The notes: generated from the letters alone by a model not told the origin. DNA of 64,000 nucleotides from Paraburkholderia haematera (GCF_905220975.1 NZ_CAJNBK010000001.1:496001-560000); one strand, 5' to 3'. Counted from the stretch's first letter, positions 28,485-37,447 are shown. Made by a program: numbers and translations.

Positions 28485-29032
28485 ATCTGACTGCTATTCC
28501 GACCGCGCTGCCGGAAGTCGTCATTCTCGAACCGAAGGTGTTTGGCGACGACCGTGGCTTCTTTTACGAGAGTTTCAACGCCAAGGCCTTTGCACAGGCC
28601 ACCGGAATCGAGCGCGAGTTCGTGCAGGACAATCACTCGCGTTCGGCGCGCAACGTGTTGCGCGGCCTGCACTATCAGATCAGCCAGCCGCAAGGCAAGC
28701 TGGTGCGCGTGGTCGGCGGACGCGTGTTCGACGTAGCGGTCGACATTCGCCGCAGCTCGCCGCGGTTCGGCAAGTGGGTGGGTGTCGAACTGTCGGCCGA
28801 AAACAAGCGTCAATTGTGGATTCCCGAAGGTTTCGCTCACGGCTTTGTCGTGCTGTCAGATTTCGCGGAATTCCTGTATAAAACGACCGATTATTACGCG
28901 CCTGAATTCGAGCGCTCGCTGGGATGGAACGATCCCGCGATTGGAATTGAATGGCCGTTCGAGGGCGAGCCGCTGCTGTCTAAAAAAGACGCTGCAGCGC
29001 CTGCGCTCGCCGACGCCGAATTATTTAACTAG
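28481..29032 (+). CDS. rfbC: dTDP-4-dehydrorhamnose 3,5-epimerase
   Basis: A 183-residue cupin that epimerises the 4-keto sugar at C3 and C5. [30 protein letters not shown] (catalytic His in LRGLHYQ), [18 protein letters not shown] and [14 protein letters not shown] are the standard blocks, with [12 protein letters not shown] near the C-terminus. The ATG overlaps the rfbA stop. It completes dTDP-L-rhamnose synthesis. Confidence 0.97.
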   Translation: MNLTAIPTALPEVVILEPKVFGDDRGFFYESFNAKAFAQATGIEREFVQDNHSRSARNVLRGLHYQISQPQGKLVRVVGGRVFDVAVDIRRSSPRFGKWVGVELSAENKRQLWIPEGFAHGFVVLSDFAEFLYKTTDYYAPEFERSLGWNDPAIGIEWPFEGEPLLSKKDAAAPALADAELFN

Positions 29033-29054
29033 CCCGACTCCCGAGGAGACCTTT

Positions 29055-30185
29055 ATGGCTATCCAGCTGTTCGTACCCAATTTCCGTATTCAAGAGTGCC
29101 TCGACGAGATCAAGGAATGCCTCGAGAAGGGCTGGACTGGACTCGGTTTCAAGACCAATCAGTTCGAAGAAGCATGGAAGGCCTACACGGGCCTGCCGAA
29201 CGCGCACTTTCTGAGCTCGAACACCGTTGGCTTGCACCTGGCATTTGAACTGCTGAAGACCAAGCACAACTGGGCCGACGGCGACGAAGTCATCACCACG
29301 CCGCTGACCTTCGTGTCGTCGAATCACGCGATTCTTTACTCGCAACTGTCGCCGGTGTTCGCCGACGTCGACGACTCGCTCTGTCTGGATCCGGAAAGCA
29401 TCGAAGCGCGTATTACCGACCGTACGCGCGCAGTGATCTATGTCGGTGTCGGCGGCAATGTCGGCCAGTATGAGCGCGTGCTGAAGCTGTGCCGCGACCG
29501 CGGCCTCGTGCTGATTCTCGACGCGGCGCATATGTCGGGCACACGCTTCCATGGCAAGCACGTCGGCCATGATGCGGACGTCACGGTGTTCAGCTTCCAG
29601 GCAGTCAAGAACCTGCCTACGGCTGACTCGGGCATGATCTGCTTCCGCGACGCGGAAGACGATGCGCGCGCACGCAAGATGAGCTGGCTCGGCATCAACA
29701 AGGACACGTATGCGCGTACGGCTTCGCAAGGCGCGTACAAGTGGATGTACGACGTTGAGGAAGTCGGCTTCAAGTATCACGGCAACTCGATTATGGCCGC
29801 GATCGGTCTCGTGCAGCTCAAGTATCTGGACAACGACAACTCGTATCGCCGCCAATTGGCAAGCTGGTACGAAGAGCTGCTGGGCGGTCACGCCAACGTG
29901 CGTCTCGTGCCGATCACCAAGGGTTGCGAATCGTCGCGCCATCTGTTCCAGATTCGCGTCAAGAATCGCGACGAGCTGATGCTTGCGCTGAACGAGCACG
30001 AAGTTTATCCGGGCGTGCACTACCGCGATAACACCGAATACCGCATGTATGCCCACGGCAAGGGCCAGTGCCCGAAGTCGCATCAAGCCAGCAATGAAAT
30101 CCTGTCGCTGCCGATGCACATGGGCGTCACGCGCAAGGACGTCGAGCTGATCGCCAGCCTCGTGAATCGCTACGCTGCACAATGA
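29055..30185 (+). CDS. DegT/DnrJ/EryC1-family sugar aminotransferase
   Basis: A 376-residue PLP enzyme. Lys185 in FSFQAVKNLPTADSG should bind PLP, and Asp156 in LILDAAHMSG contacts the cofactor ring; ITTPLTFVSSNHAIL is the usual N-terminal block. Such enzymes aminate keto-sugar nucleotides. Placed directly after rfbBDAC and before a GNAT acetyltransferase, it probably acts on the dTDP-4-keto-6-deoxyglucose made by RfbB, giving a dTDP-amino sugar. Whether C3 or C4 is aminated cannot be told. AGGAG precedes the ATG. Its stop overlaps the next gene (ATGA). Confidence 0.9.
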   Translation: MAIQLFVPNFRIQECLDEIKECLEKGWTGLGFKTNQFEEAWKAYTGLPNAHFLSSNTVGLHLAFELLKTKHNWADGDEVITTPLTFVSSNHAILYSQLSPVFADVDDSLCLDPESIEARITDRTRAVIYVGVGGNVGQYERVLKLCRDRGLVLILDAAHMSGTRFHGKHVGHDADVTVFSFQAVKNLPTADSGMICFRDAEDDARARKMSWLGINKDTYARTASQGAYKWMYDVEEVGFKYHGNSIMAAIGLVQLKYLDNDNSYRRQLASWYEELLGGHANVRLVPITKGCESSRHLFQIRVKNRDELMLALNEHEVYPGVHYRDNTEYRMYAHGKGQCPKSHQASNEILSLPMHMGVTRKDVELIASLVNRYAAQ

Positions 30186-30691
30186 AGCAAGCCTATCCGC
30201 CGTTTGCGGCGGCCAGCCTCCGCTTGAGGCTGCTCGCCGAGGCTGATTTGCCGTCCACGCTCGCGTGGCGAAACCGGGACGGCGCGCGTCAGCAGTTCGG
30301 CACCGCCGACGTGTTGCAGTGGGAGCAGCACGCCGGCTGGTTCACGCGTTACCTCGATAAAGCGGATGATCTGGTCTTCATCGTCGAAGATGCGGCGACG
30401 CACTCGCGTATCGGCCAGGTGGCGATCTATGGGATCGACGCCGGGACGAGCAAAGCCGAGATCGGACGCTTTGTCGTTGCACCGGAATTCCAGGGGCAGG
30501 GATTGATGCGGCAGGGAATCGAGGCGCTGATGGGGTTCGCACGCGAAGTGCTCGGACTTGCATCGGTGTATCTGCTCGTGCGGGACACCAACGAGCGTGC
30601 TCACCGCCTGTACGTGCAGCTTGGTTTCAGCGAGGTTTCGCGCGCCGACGGCATGATCACAATGGAGCGAAGCATCAATGATCACGTATAA
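30182..30691 (+). CDS. GNAT acetyltransferase, probably acting on an amino sugar
   Basis: A 169-residue GNAT-fold enzyme. The N-terminus LRLRLLAEADLPSTLAWRNR is like that of PseH-type enzymes. The acetyl-CoA site is RFVVAPEFQGQGLMRQGIEA (Q/R-x-x-G-x-G/A), and VRDTNERAHRLYVQLGFSEV is the classic C-terminal block. Overlap with the aminotransferase on one side and the ABC permease on the other makes N-acetylation of the newly aminated nucleotide sugar the best guess. Confidence 0.85.
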   Translation: MKQAYPPFAAASLRLRLLAEADLPSTLAWRNRDGARQQFGTADVLQWEQHAGWFTRYLDKADDLVFIVEDAATHSRIGQVAIYGIDAGTSKAEIGRFVVAPEFQGQGLMRQGIEALMGFAREVLGLASVYLLVRDTNERAHRLYVQLGFSEVSRADGMITMERSINDHV

Positions 30692-31490
30692 CAGTACCAG
30701 CGCTCGTCCGTCTTTGACGGAGTTCGTCAACGCTGCCAAGCTTTGGCGGGTCTGGGTTCATATGGGACTTCAGGACGTCAAGAGCCGTTTCCGCAGTTCG
30801 GTGCTGGGCCCGGCGTGGATTCTCATCAATCTAGGGGCGGTCATCGCTGCGATCGGCGTGATCTACGGGCGTCTCTTTCATCAACCGATGAATGAGTTCC
30901 TGCCGTTTCTGACGCTGGGTCTCGTGATCTGGACGTTCATCTCGTCGTCGCTGGTGGACGGTTGCTCGGCGTTTGTCGTCGCCGAGGGCTATATCAAGCA
31001 ATTCCCGTTTCCCAAGATCATTTACCTGTACCGGGCGATCGTACCTTTTACGGTGGTGTTCTTTGTGGGCCTGCTGGTGTTCTTCGCCGCTATGGCGCTC
31101 TATCAGCGCCACATCGGGTGGGGTGCGCTCTGGGCTCTGCCGTGTTTCCTGCTTTTCTTGACCATCAATTTCTTTCATCTGGTGATCGTCGCCCATATAG
31201 GCGTTCGCTTCAGGGATCTGCCGCACCTGCTTGGCAGTCTGATCCAGATTGCGTTCTATCTGACGCCGGTGATTTTCACCGTGACGATGCTCAAAGATCG
31301 CGGGTTGGCGTTCGTCTACATGTTCAATCCACTGTATTACCTAATCGAGATCCTGCGCTATCCGCTGCTCAATAGCGAAGCTCCGCCAGCCGAAGTGGTC
31401 TATGTCGCGCTGGGCTACTGCGTTGTTGCGGGCTTGGTCGCAACGTATGTCGTGAGAAAGCTGTCGCAGCGGATTGTATACGTGTTATGA
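30678..31490 (+). CDS. wzm: ABC-2 type polysaccharide export permease (Wzm-like)
   Basis: A 270-residue inner-membrane protein with about six transmembrane segments. DVKSRFRSSVLGPAWILIN is the typical N-terminal amphipathic block of O-antigen export permeases, and GVRFRDLPHLLGSLIQIAFY the conserved loop, followed by LTPVIFTVTML. With the ATPase it should export finished undecaprenyl-linked glycan to the periplasm. It overlaps the acetyltransferase (14 bases) and the ATPase (4 bases). Confidence 0.93.
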   Translation: MITYNSTSARPSLTEFVNAAKLWRVWVHMGLQDVKSRFRSSVLGPAWILINLGAVIAAIGVIYGRLFHQPMNEFLPFLTLGLVIWTFISSSLVDGCSAFVVAEGYIKQFPFPKIIYLYRAIVPFTVVFFVGLLVFFAAMALYQRHIGWGALWALPCFLLFLTINFFHLVIVAHIGVRFRDLPHLLGSLIQIAFYLTPVIFTVTMLKDRGLAFVYMFNPLYYLIEILRYPLLNSEAPPAEVVYVALGYCVVAGLVATYVVRKLSQRIVYVL

Positions 31491-32242
31491 CCGAAGATTT
31501 GAGAATCAGCCTGCGTAACGTGGGCGTGAAGTTTGACGTGTCGGCGCGCCAGGACAGTCTCAAGTCCACGGTGCTCAACGCGTTTCGTCGATCCGGCAAG
31601 AAAGAAAAAACGGAGCGTCGGGTCGTTCACGCGCTCAAGAGCGTGACGCTCGATATCGAGCATGGGGAGCGGGTCGGCCTGATCGGCTTGAATGGCGCGG
31701 GCAAAAGTACGATTCTGAAGGTGATGGCCGGGATCTATCCGCCGACCTCCGGCGAGGCGACGATCAGCGGCCATGTTTCGGCCATGTTCGAACTCGCCAC
31801 CGGGTTCGAAATGACGCAAACCGGCTGGGACAACATTCGGATCCGCGGCATGTTGCTCGGCCTGACGCCGGCCCAGGTCGAAGAGCGCATTCAGCAGATC
31901 GGTGAATTCTCCGAATTGGGCGAGTTCCTGGACTATCCGGTCAAAACCTACTCGGCGGGCATGTTCATCCGCCTGGCCTTCTCGGTGTCGACCGCCATCA
32001 ATCCGGAAATTCTGCTGCTGGACGAGGTCATGGGCGCCGGCGACGTGCAGTTCGCCAACAAGGCCAAGCGCAGGATGCATGAGTTCATGGAGCAGGGAAA
32101 AATTCTGGTCTTTTCCAGTCATAGTCTTGACATGCTGGAGGCCTTTTGCGAGCGCGTCATCTGGATGCGCAAGGGCGAAGTGGTGATGGATGGTCCGGCC
32201 AAGCGAGTGTTGTCGGAATACACGGACAGAGGCGGCCAGTAA
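31487..32242 (+). CDS. wzt: ABC polysaccharide export ATPase (Wzt-like, without C-terminal glycan-binding domain)
   Basis: A 251-residue ATPase. Walker A is GLNGAGKST (Lys73), the signature is YSAGMFIRLAF, and Walker B is ILLLDEVMGAGD; GHVSAMFELATGFEMTQTGWDNI is typical of the capsule/O-antigen branch. At 251 residues the protein ends right after the nucleotide-binding domain. It lacks the C-terminal beta-sandwich that in E. coli O8/O9a Wzt recognises the modified chain end, and in this respect resembles KpsT and the short Wzt class. Partner: the permease just upstream. Confidence 0.93.
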   Translation: MTEDLRISLRNVGVKFDVSARQDSLKSTVLNAFRRSGKKEKTERRVVHALKSVTLDIEHGERVGLIGLNGAGKSTILKVMAGIYPPTSGEATISGHVSAMFELATGFEMTQTGWDNIRIRGMLLGLTPAQVEERIQQIGEFSELGEFLDYPVKTYSAGMFIRLAFSVSTAINPEILLLDEVMGAGDVQFANKAKRRMHEFMEQGKILVFSSHSLDMLEAFCERVIWMRKGEVVMDGPAKRVLSEYTDRGGQ

Positions 32243-32278
32243 CGATCGGTACAAGCGCGAATTGCTATCGTAATTCGC

Positions 32279-32407
32279 GTGGCAGTGCTGCGCGTCCGGC
32301 TCCGGTGCCGTTCGACGATGCCGGTTTATGTGTACGAGCTGGTCGATCGCCGCGGCTTCAATATGTTCTACGCCCCGGCGTGCCCGTTTATGGACTTGCT
32401 TGCACCT
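32279..32407 (+). pseudogene. Relic of the C-terminal end of a large polysaccharide enzyme
   Basis: The frame in front of the next glycosyltransferase encodes PVYVYELVDRRGFNM and then CPFMDLL. The extreme C-terminus of the 864-residue glycosyltransferase at 34764-37358 reads PVYVYEFINRKWFGM...PFMELVTE. By eye 13 of 29 aligned positions are identical. The piece has lost its own stop codon and runs in frame into the next gene. I read it as the tail of a deleted paralogue; alternatively it is translated as an N-terminal extension of the next protein. Confidence 0.6.
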
Positions 32408-33682
32408 ATGAACCCACGAGACGCAAACGACCACCCTCGCATGGCGGGTGACGTGGCCGGGACATGTCGCGAAGCGAACGATTTGGGCCAGCCGGAGCCG
32501 GGCGGCGAATCCTTGTCGGTCGACGTGAAGCTGATCATTGAAGGAGACATTCCCACCAACCACATCATTGAGCGGGTGATTCGCGAGGCGCTCGGCAGCA
32601 AAGGGACGGTCGAAAAATACCTGCTGCCATATTTCACGCCAGATGTGCTTGAGAATGGCGGGGCTGTGATCCTGAGCCGCGTGGGCGATCCCACGGCGAT
32701 ACCAATGCTCGATTGGATGGCGACGCGCCGAGTCCCGTATTTGTACTATATCGACGATAACTTCTGGGAGCTGGCGGGCAATACCAAGCTCGCCCAGTAC
32801 TACCAGTATCCCAGGGTGCGCAAGGCGCTCGCACGAGCGGTCGAGGGCGCCAAAGCGGTCATCGTGAATTCCGTGCTGTTGGGCGACTACATCAGGAAGC
32901 GCTTTCCACGCGCTAACGTCGTCCATTTGAATGCGCCATTCGATTTTTCGTTAATCGAGCGAGTTGCCCCGCACGACAAAGCGCCCGGCGAGGTTCGTAT
33001 CGGCTTTGCCGGCAACGTGTCGCGCGCCGCCGATTTCGTTGAGATTTTCCCCGCGTTCGATCGATTGCTCGCCGAGTATTCGCATGTTTCGATGGTTTTC
33101 TTTGGGTACTGTCCGCCTGAACTGATTGGCCGTGAGCGCGTGACGTACGTGCCCACCGTCAATGACTACGCTGAATTTATTGCGCTCAAGGCGTCGAGCG
33201 GGCTGGATATCGGGCTTGCGCCGATGACCGGCTCCGTGTCGAACCTCTACAAGACCAATAACAAGTATCGTGAATATGGCGCGTTGAAGATCGCCGGCAT
33301 CTATACCAATACATCGCCGTATAAGGAGTCGGTTGTCGACGGGAAGACTGGACTGCTTGTCGAACACGGCGTCGACGCCTGGTACGGTGCGTTGAAGCGG
33401 CTGGTGGTGGATGCAAAGCTGCGCGGCCAGATCGCTGATGCAGCCTATCAGGACGTGCGCGAAAACTATGCACAAAGCGTCGTCGCGCGGCAATGGGCTG
33501 ACCTGCTGTTCGATTTCGCGGCCCGATACTCGACCAGCAATCCGGTCGAGAAGCCGTCCCGTGCACTTACCACGAGCATCCGGGCGCGCCGCGTCCTCAA
33601 CCTGACACTACTGCGTGCGCAGATGGTCCGCAAACGGTTGCATGCGAAAGTCGCGCGTCGAAGCCGCGCGCGCAGCGAATGA
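32408..33682 (+). CDS. Glycosyltransferase (GT4-like), related to the central domain of the large GTs
   Basis: Taken from ATG 32408 (MNPRDANDHPRMAGD) it is a 424-residue cytoplasmic protein. An in-frame upstream start at 32279 would add a relic tail, so the N-terminus is uncertain. RVPYLYYIDDNFWEL and KAVIVNSVLLGDYIRKRFP correspond to VPVYYFLDDNLPLL and GVLLSSRNLLEYF in the 34764-37358 protein, and RIGFAGNVSRAADF begins the donor-binding half. The GT-B fold is inferred. The C-terminal 40 residues are strongly basic and could touch the membrane. Its stop overlaps the next GT2 gene (ATGA), so both are in the export operon. Confidence 0.75.
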   Translation: MNPRDANDHPRMAGDVAGTCREANDLGQPEPGGESLSVDVKLIIEGDIPTNHIIERVIREALGSKGTVEKYLLPYFTPDVLENGGAVILSRVGDPTAIPMLDWMATRRVPYLYYIDDNFWELAGNTKLAQYYQYPRVRKALARAVEGAKAVIVNSVLLGDYIRKRFPRANVVHLNAPFDFSLIERVAPHDKAPGEVRIGFAGNVSRAADFVEIFPAFDRLLAEYSHVSMVFFGYCPPELIGRERVTYVPTVNDYAEFIALKASSGLDIGLAPMTGSVSNLYKTNNKYREYGALKIAGIYTNTSPYKESVVDGKTGLLVEHGVDAWYGALKRLVVDAKLRGQIADAAYQDVRENYAQSVVARQWADLLFDFAARYSTSNPVEKPSRALTTSIRARRVLNLTLLRAQMVRKRLHAKVARRSRARSE

Positions 33683-34650
33683 TTGCAAGCGCGCAACACG
33701 TGAATGACAGCCGGGCGCAGAAACGCCCGTCGGTGTCGGCTATCGTAATCACGTTCAATCCCGATCTGGCGACCTTTGAGACAATTCTCGCGGCAATCTG
33801 TCCGCAGGTTGATCGGGTAGTGATCGTCGACAACGGATCGAAGCAAGCCGTGATGGATGGACTCGAACAACTCGCTGCGCGTCACCGCTGCGTCCTGAAG
33901 GCGCTTGGTGAGAATCTTGGCATCGCGACTGCTCAGAATCGTGGCATTGAGACGATCAGGGAACATGTGCGCGGCGAAGCAATAGATTCGCACTTTGTTC
34001 TGTTTTTAGATCACGACAGTATTCCTGCTGGCAATATGGTGCAGTGCCTGTTTGAAGCCGACTTTCGCATACGGGAACGCGGGGAGCGCGTAGGCGGCGT
34101 GGGGCCGGTCACGGTGGACAAGCGGACCGGCACGGCGGCTCGCTTCATGCGCGAAGGCCGCTTCTGGCTCAACCGTGAAAAATGTCCAAGTGATGTGCCT
34201 GAACTATCCGTTGATTTTTTGATCTCGTCCGGCACACTGACGCGACTTGACGTAATGAACGATGTGGGTGGGATGAACGATGGCTTGTTTATAGACCACG
34301 TCGACACAGAATGGTGTCTGCGTGCGTTGGCGCGAGGATACAGGTTCTATGCCGCCCGCGATGCGTTGTTGACGCATTCACTAGGCGACGAGGTGGTCGA
34401 AGTGTGGAGTGGACGCCGGCGCGAGGTGTTTGTGCATTCCCCCATTCGCGACTACTACGCATCCCGCAACACGCTCTTATTGCTTCGCCACGTGCCCATG
34501 AGTTTTGCATGGCGTGCTTTTCTGTCGGTGCGATTGGTGGCGCAGATTATGTTCTTTGGTTTTTTCGTAGCGCCTAGACGTAAGCGTTTGAAGCTCATGG
34601 GGAAAGGGTTGCTTGACGGCGTGAGCGGACGGAGCGGGAAGATGAATTAG
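33679..34650 (+). CDS. GT2 glycosyltransferase, rhamnosyltransferase-like
   Basis: A 323-residue GT-A enzyme. VSAIVITFNPDLATFETIL, VVIVDNGSKQAV, the metal-binding LFLDHDSIPAGN (DHD in place of DxD) and FIDHVDTEWCLRALARGYRF are characteristic of the RfbF-type rhamnosyltransferase group. With rfbBDAC in the locus, transfer of L-rhamnose from dTDP-rhamnose is a reasonable inference. The C-terminus is amphipathic and basic, as in membrane-associated GT2 enzymes. It is last in its operon and followed by a strong hairpin. Confidence 0.85.
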   Translation: MIASAQHVNDSRAQKRPSVSAIVITFNPDLATFETILAAICPQVDRVVIVDNGSKQAVMDGLEQLAARHRCVLKALGENLGIATAQNRGIETIREHVRGEAIDSHFVLFLDHDSIPAGNMVQCLFEADFRIRERGERVGGVGPVTVDKRTGTAARFMREGRFWLNREKCPSDVPELSVDFLISSGTLTRLDVMNDVGGMNDGLFIDHVDTEWCLRALARGYRFYAARDALLTHSLGDEVVEVWSGRRREVFVHSPIRDYYASRNTLLLLRHVPMSFAWRAFLSVRLVAQIMFFGFFVAPRRKRLKLMGKGLLDGVSGRSGKMN

Positions 34651-34687
34651 TAACGGTGCGTGCCGCGATTCCGGCACGCACCGTTAC
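34650..34687. terminator. Long hairpin between convergent genes
   Basis: A perfect 15-bp inverted repeat, GTAACGGTGCGTGCC / GGCACGCACCGTTAC, with an 8-base loop, starting on the last base of the stop codon. It has no T-run on either strand, so termination may depend on Rho or the structure may protect the mRNA 3' end. It lies between the GT2 gene and the convergent 34764-37358 gene. Confidence 0.65.
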
Positions 34688-34763
34688 CGGGTGTCAAGGC
34701 TCAGCAGACCAAGGGTGCGGCTGCAGAACTGCAACCGTTGGAATGCGAAAAGCCGAGGGAAGC

Positions 34764-37358
34764 TCACTCCGTTACAAGTTCCATGAAGGGGGTAGGTTCG
34801 GAAAATCTCATTCCGAACCACTTCCGGTTGATGAACTCGTATACATAAACTGGTGCCTTGGATTTCGCAAAGACACGAATGCCCCACGTCTCACCAGGTT
34901 TTACGTTGATATCCTGGAAATCGAAGCGAATCGGTCTCGTCAGATCCAGTTTCTGAATGTCAATGGCGATGTGGTTCTTGACATTGTTTTCTGGAGTGAC
35001 GAGTTCGACGCCGACCTCACCTTGCTTAATGAAGTCCACCGTCAGTGCAATATACAGACCCGACAACTTTCCGGCCGGTGGCGAGATGCGGTATTCCCGG
35101 AACGGCATGTTATGCAGTGAATCACTCAACTCAAGTGACGATCCATTCAATCGCCAACCTTGTTCGTCACTGAATGACTTCAGGCGCGCGAACTGCGGCG
35201 AGATCAGACTCCAGAGATTGCTTTTCGCCGACATGATGCGGTGACGCCACGAGTAGCGGTGGATGCGCCGGAAGTTGGCGAGTTCACATGCCTGCTCGAT
35301 TGCCGGCGTGGTAGATGCATTGCCGGCGCTTACACCATTAATTCGCCTGGACCATGAGGCGAGTTTGTGAAGGCGGTTGGTCTGCGTTTCCCATGAAGCC
35401 TCGCGATCGAACTTCGTGAGAATGCCGTCGAGCACGGCCGAGTTCTGCTTGCCAGAAAAATTTGCCGCGCAGTATTCCGAATTTTTCTGACGTATCTGAT
35501 CAAGTGACGATTGATCTTTAAGCACATCGACGAGCGCCTTGTACCATGAGACCGGCTTCGTGGAATCGTGCACGAAGACGGCATTGTCGCATTCCAGGAT
35601 TTGGTCGTACGGCTTGGTGTCGGGCAACACAGGCACCGCGTTCATGATCAATGCCGACATGAGCGGATGCAATGTTTTGTAGGCGTTGTTCACCGTGGCG
35701 CTTGGCGCGTGAAGCAAAAAATCCGGCGAGTAGCGTGCGAATCGGCGCATCGCAAACAGATAATCCGGCTCAAACGGCAGAAGGGTAATCCGGAAATTCT
35801 TCTGCAGTCCCTTGGTCAGGTTCCTGTATTCGCTCTCGCTCGGTTCCGGAGCAATGAGATGAACGTCGCGACCCTCGCTTACCAAACGCTGGATGGCGGG
35901 GAACACGACTTCCCAGAGTCCCTTCGCACGATGTGAGCCCGTCGCGCATGCGATGACCAACTCGTCTCGGTGCTTTGCTTCGTGATAGTCGATGAACATC
36001 GAACGCTGATCGTAGTAAGAGACTGGGAAACAAAACAGCCTGTCGTGCAGCATCTCATCCTCGAAGTACTCAAGGAGATTCCTGCTGGACAGCAATACGC
36101 CATCGAACATCGCCAGATCTTTGCGGTATTGATCCGGGCGATAGTCTTCGTTGCCGGCCGACAGTTCCCCGGACTTTGCGAGCAACGGAAGATTGTCGTC
36201 AAGGAAGTAATACACCGGCACTTTCATCACCTGCGCGGCATCCATCCACGCGGAAAATAGGTTGATGTGCCGGACGAAGATCACACAGCTCGCGCGAGCG
36301 AGTTCTTCGACGCCGTATCCGGTGCTGACTGAAATGATCCGGACGCGCCTCGCGACTTCCGGTGGCAGCATATTGAAGTAGAGATACGTCGAAGCATCGT
36401 AGTGTGCGGTGACGACGAGGATGTAACCGTCTCCAGATGCTGTGCTGGGATCAGCCGGCAATGTCCAGTTACGCGCCGTCGCATGCTTGACGGAAAGGCC
36501 ATGAGAGACATTTTGTGTGCTCGCGCCATGCACCGGGTTCGGGGCAAATACCTCGTAGTTTTCAAGCTGATCGGGATGCAAACGTTCGTTGCGCGTAGTG
36601 TGCATCCATTCATTGGCGGCCCAACTGTCAAGTACGTAAGTATGTCCGAGGCTGTCGTTCGTGATCGGTCCTTCTTCGATACCAACCGCGACATCGACTG
36701 CTTTGACTTCGTAGCGTTCAGCTATGCGGCACCAGAGATCCCAATCGCATAGTCGGGCGATGACGACGTGTGGGTCGTAGAAGCCGACGTCTTCGATGAT
36801 TTCCTTCGTCAGCAACACGCCGTTATTCGGGATGAAATTCTCAATGCGCAGCATCCCCTGCGAGCGAGCGATGCCAAGACGAGTTGTCACGATCTCGCCA
36901 GTCGCCTCGTTGCGCAGCGACATCTCGACGTGCCCGTAGATCATCGCGTGAGGCGCTTTCTCGGATTCCTTGAGGAGCTTTTCGAGAGCGTCTTCGTTAA
37001 ACATTGTGTCGTCGAAAGCAAACGACAGGCGATCAGCTCTAGCCTTCAGGTACCCCTCGTATTCCGAGATTGCCGGCAGGCCGATATTCTTCGGATGCCG
37101 CAGGCAGCTCACGCGGCCGTCTTTTGCGAGATACTCGGCGATCTGGTCTGCGGTGCCGTCCGTGCTCGCATCGTCGATGATGATCAACTCGATGTCTTCG
37201 AGCGTCTGGGAGAGGATCGAATCGACGCAGCGCCGGAACAGGCCGCTCTTGCCGCGACGGAAGGTCGGGAGCAGGACCGAAATTTTGGGCTTGTGCGACG
37301 GATCATAATCCGTTCCAGGCATCCAGATCGTGTCGCGAACAAGGTCTTTGACCAGCAT
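34764..37358 (-). CDS. Large multidomain glycosyltransferase (GT2 + GT-B-like + C-terminal beta domain)
   Basis: An 864-residue protein with three parts. Residues 24-150 are a GT2 domain (KISVLLPTFRRGKSGLFRR, ELIIIDDASTDGT, DDT as metal site). Residues about 320-690 are a GT-B-like domain (GYILVVTAHYDASTYLYFN, VPVYYFLDDNLPLL, ...LMSALIMNAVPVLPD). Residues 718-864 are a beta-rich module beginning LISPQFARLKSFSDEQGW that recurs in the 42219-44987 protein, with its last strand in the relic at 32279. Two active sites suggest it adds two different linkages or polymerises. It is transcribed alone on the minus strand, divergent from the other large GT. Confidence 0.85.
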   Translation of the reverse strand: MLVKDLVRDTIWMPGTDYDPSHKPKISVLLPTFRRGKSGLFRRCVDSILSQTLEDIELIIIDDASTDGTADQIAEYLAKDGRVSCLRHPKNIGLPAISEYEGYLKARADRLSFAFDDTMFNEDALEKLLKESEKAPHAMIYGHVEMSLRNEATGEIVTTRLGIARSQGMLRIENFIPNNGVLLTKEIIEDVGFYDPHVVIARLCDWDLWCRIAERYEVKAVDVAVGIEEGPITNDSLGHTYVLDSWAANEWMHTTRNERLHPDQLENYEVFAPNPVHGASTQNVSHGLSVKHATARNWTLPADPSTASGDGYILVVTAHYDASTYLYFNMLPPEVARRVRIISVSTGYGVEELARASCVIFVRHINLFSAWMDAAQVMKVPVYYFLDDNLPLLAKSGELSAGNEDYRPDQYRKDLAMFDGVLLSSRNLLEYFEDEMLHDRLFCFPVSYYDQRSMFIDYHEAKHRDELVIACATGSHRAKGLWEVVFPAIQRLVSEGRDVHLIAPEPSESEYRNLTKGLQKNFRITLLPFEPDYLFAMRRFARYSPDFLLHAPSATVNNAYKTLHPLMSALIMNAVPVLPDTKPYDQILECDNAVFVHDSTKPVSWYKALVDVLKDQSSLDQIRQKNSEYCAANFSGKQNSAVLDGILTKFDREASWETQTNRLHKLASWSRRINGVSAGNASTTPAIEQACELANFRRIHRYSWRHRIMSAKSNLWSLISPQFARLKSFSDEQGWRLNGSSLELSDSLHNMPFREYRISPPAGKLSGLYIALTVDFIKQGEVGVELVTPENNVKNHIAIDIQKLDLTRPIRFDFQDINVKPGETWGIRVFAKSKAPVYVYEFINRKWFGMRFSEPTPFMELVTE

Positions 37359-37412
37359 TTGGGTCTCTCAAAAATGGGTACGGAAGTGCGTTCACGAGTA
37401 TAACAAATGCAT

Positions 37413-37428
37413 GTTTCGAATTCGAAAC
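37413..37428. promoter_or_regulatory. 16-bp perfect palindrome
   Basis: GTTTCGAATTCGAAAC, about 55 bases before the start of the minus-strand gene at 37358. The position fits an operator or an upstream activator site, but no regulator family can be named. Confidence 0.45.
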
Positions 37429-37447
37429 GCGTAGGATCCAGCCTGAA

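Noticed and set aside
31415-32926. 503-codon minus-strand frame across wzt and the next gene
   Set aside because: Antisense to the Walker A and B motifs of Wzt and crossing gene boundaries; no recognisable protein.
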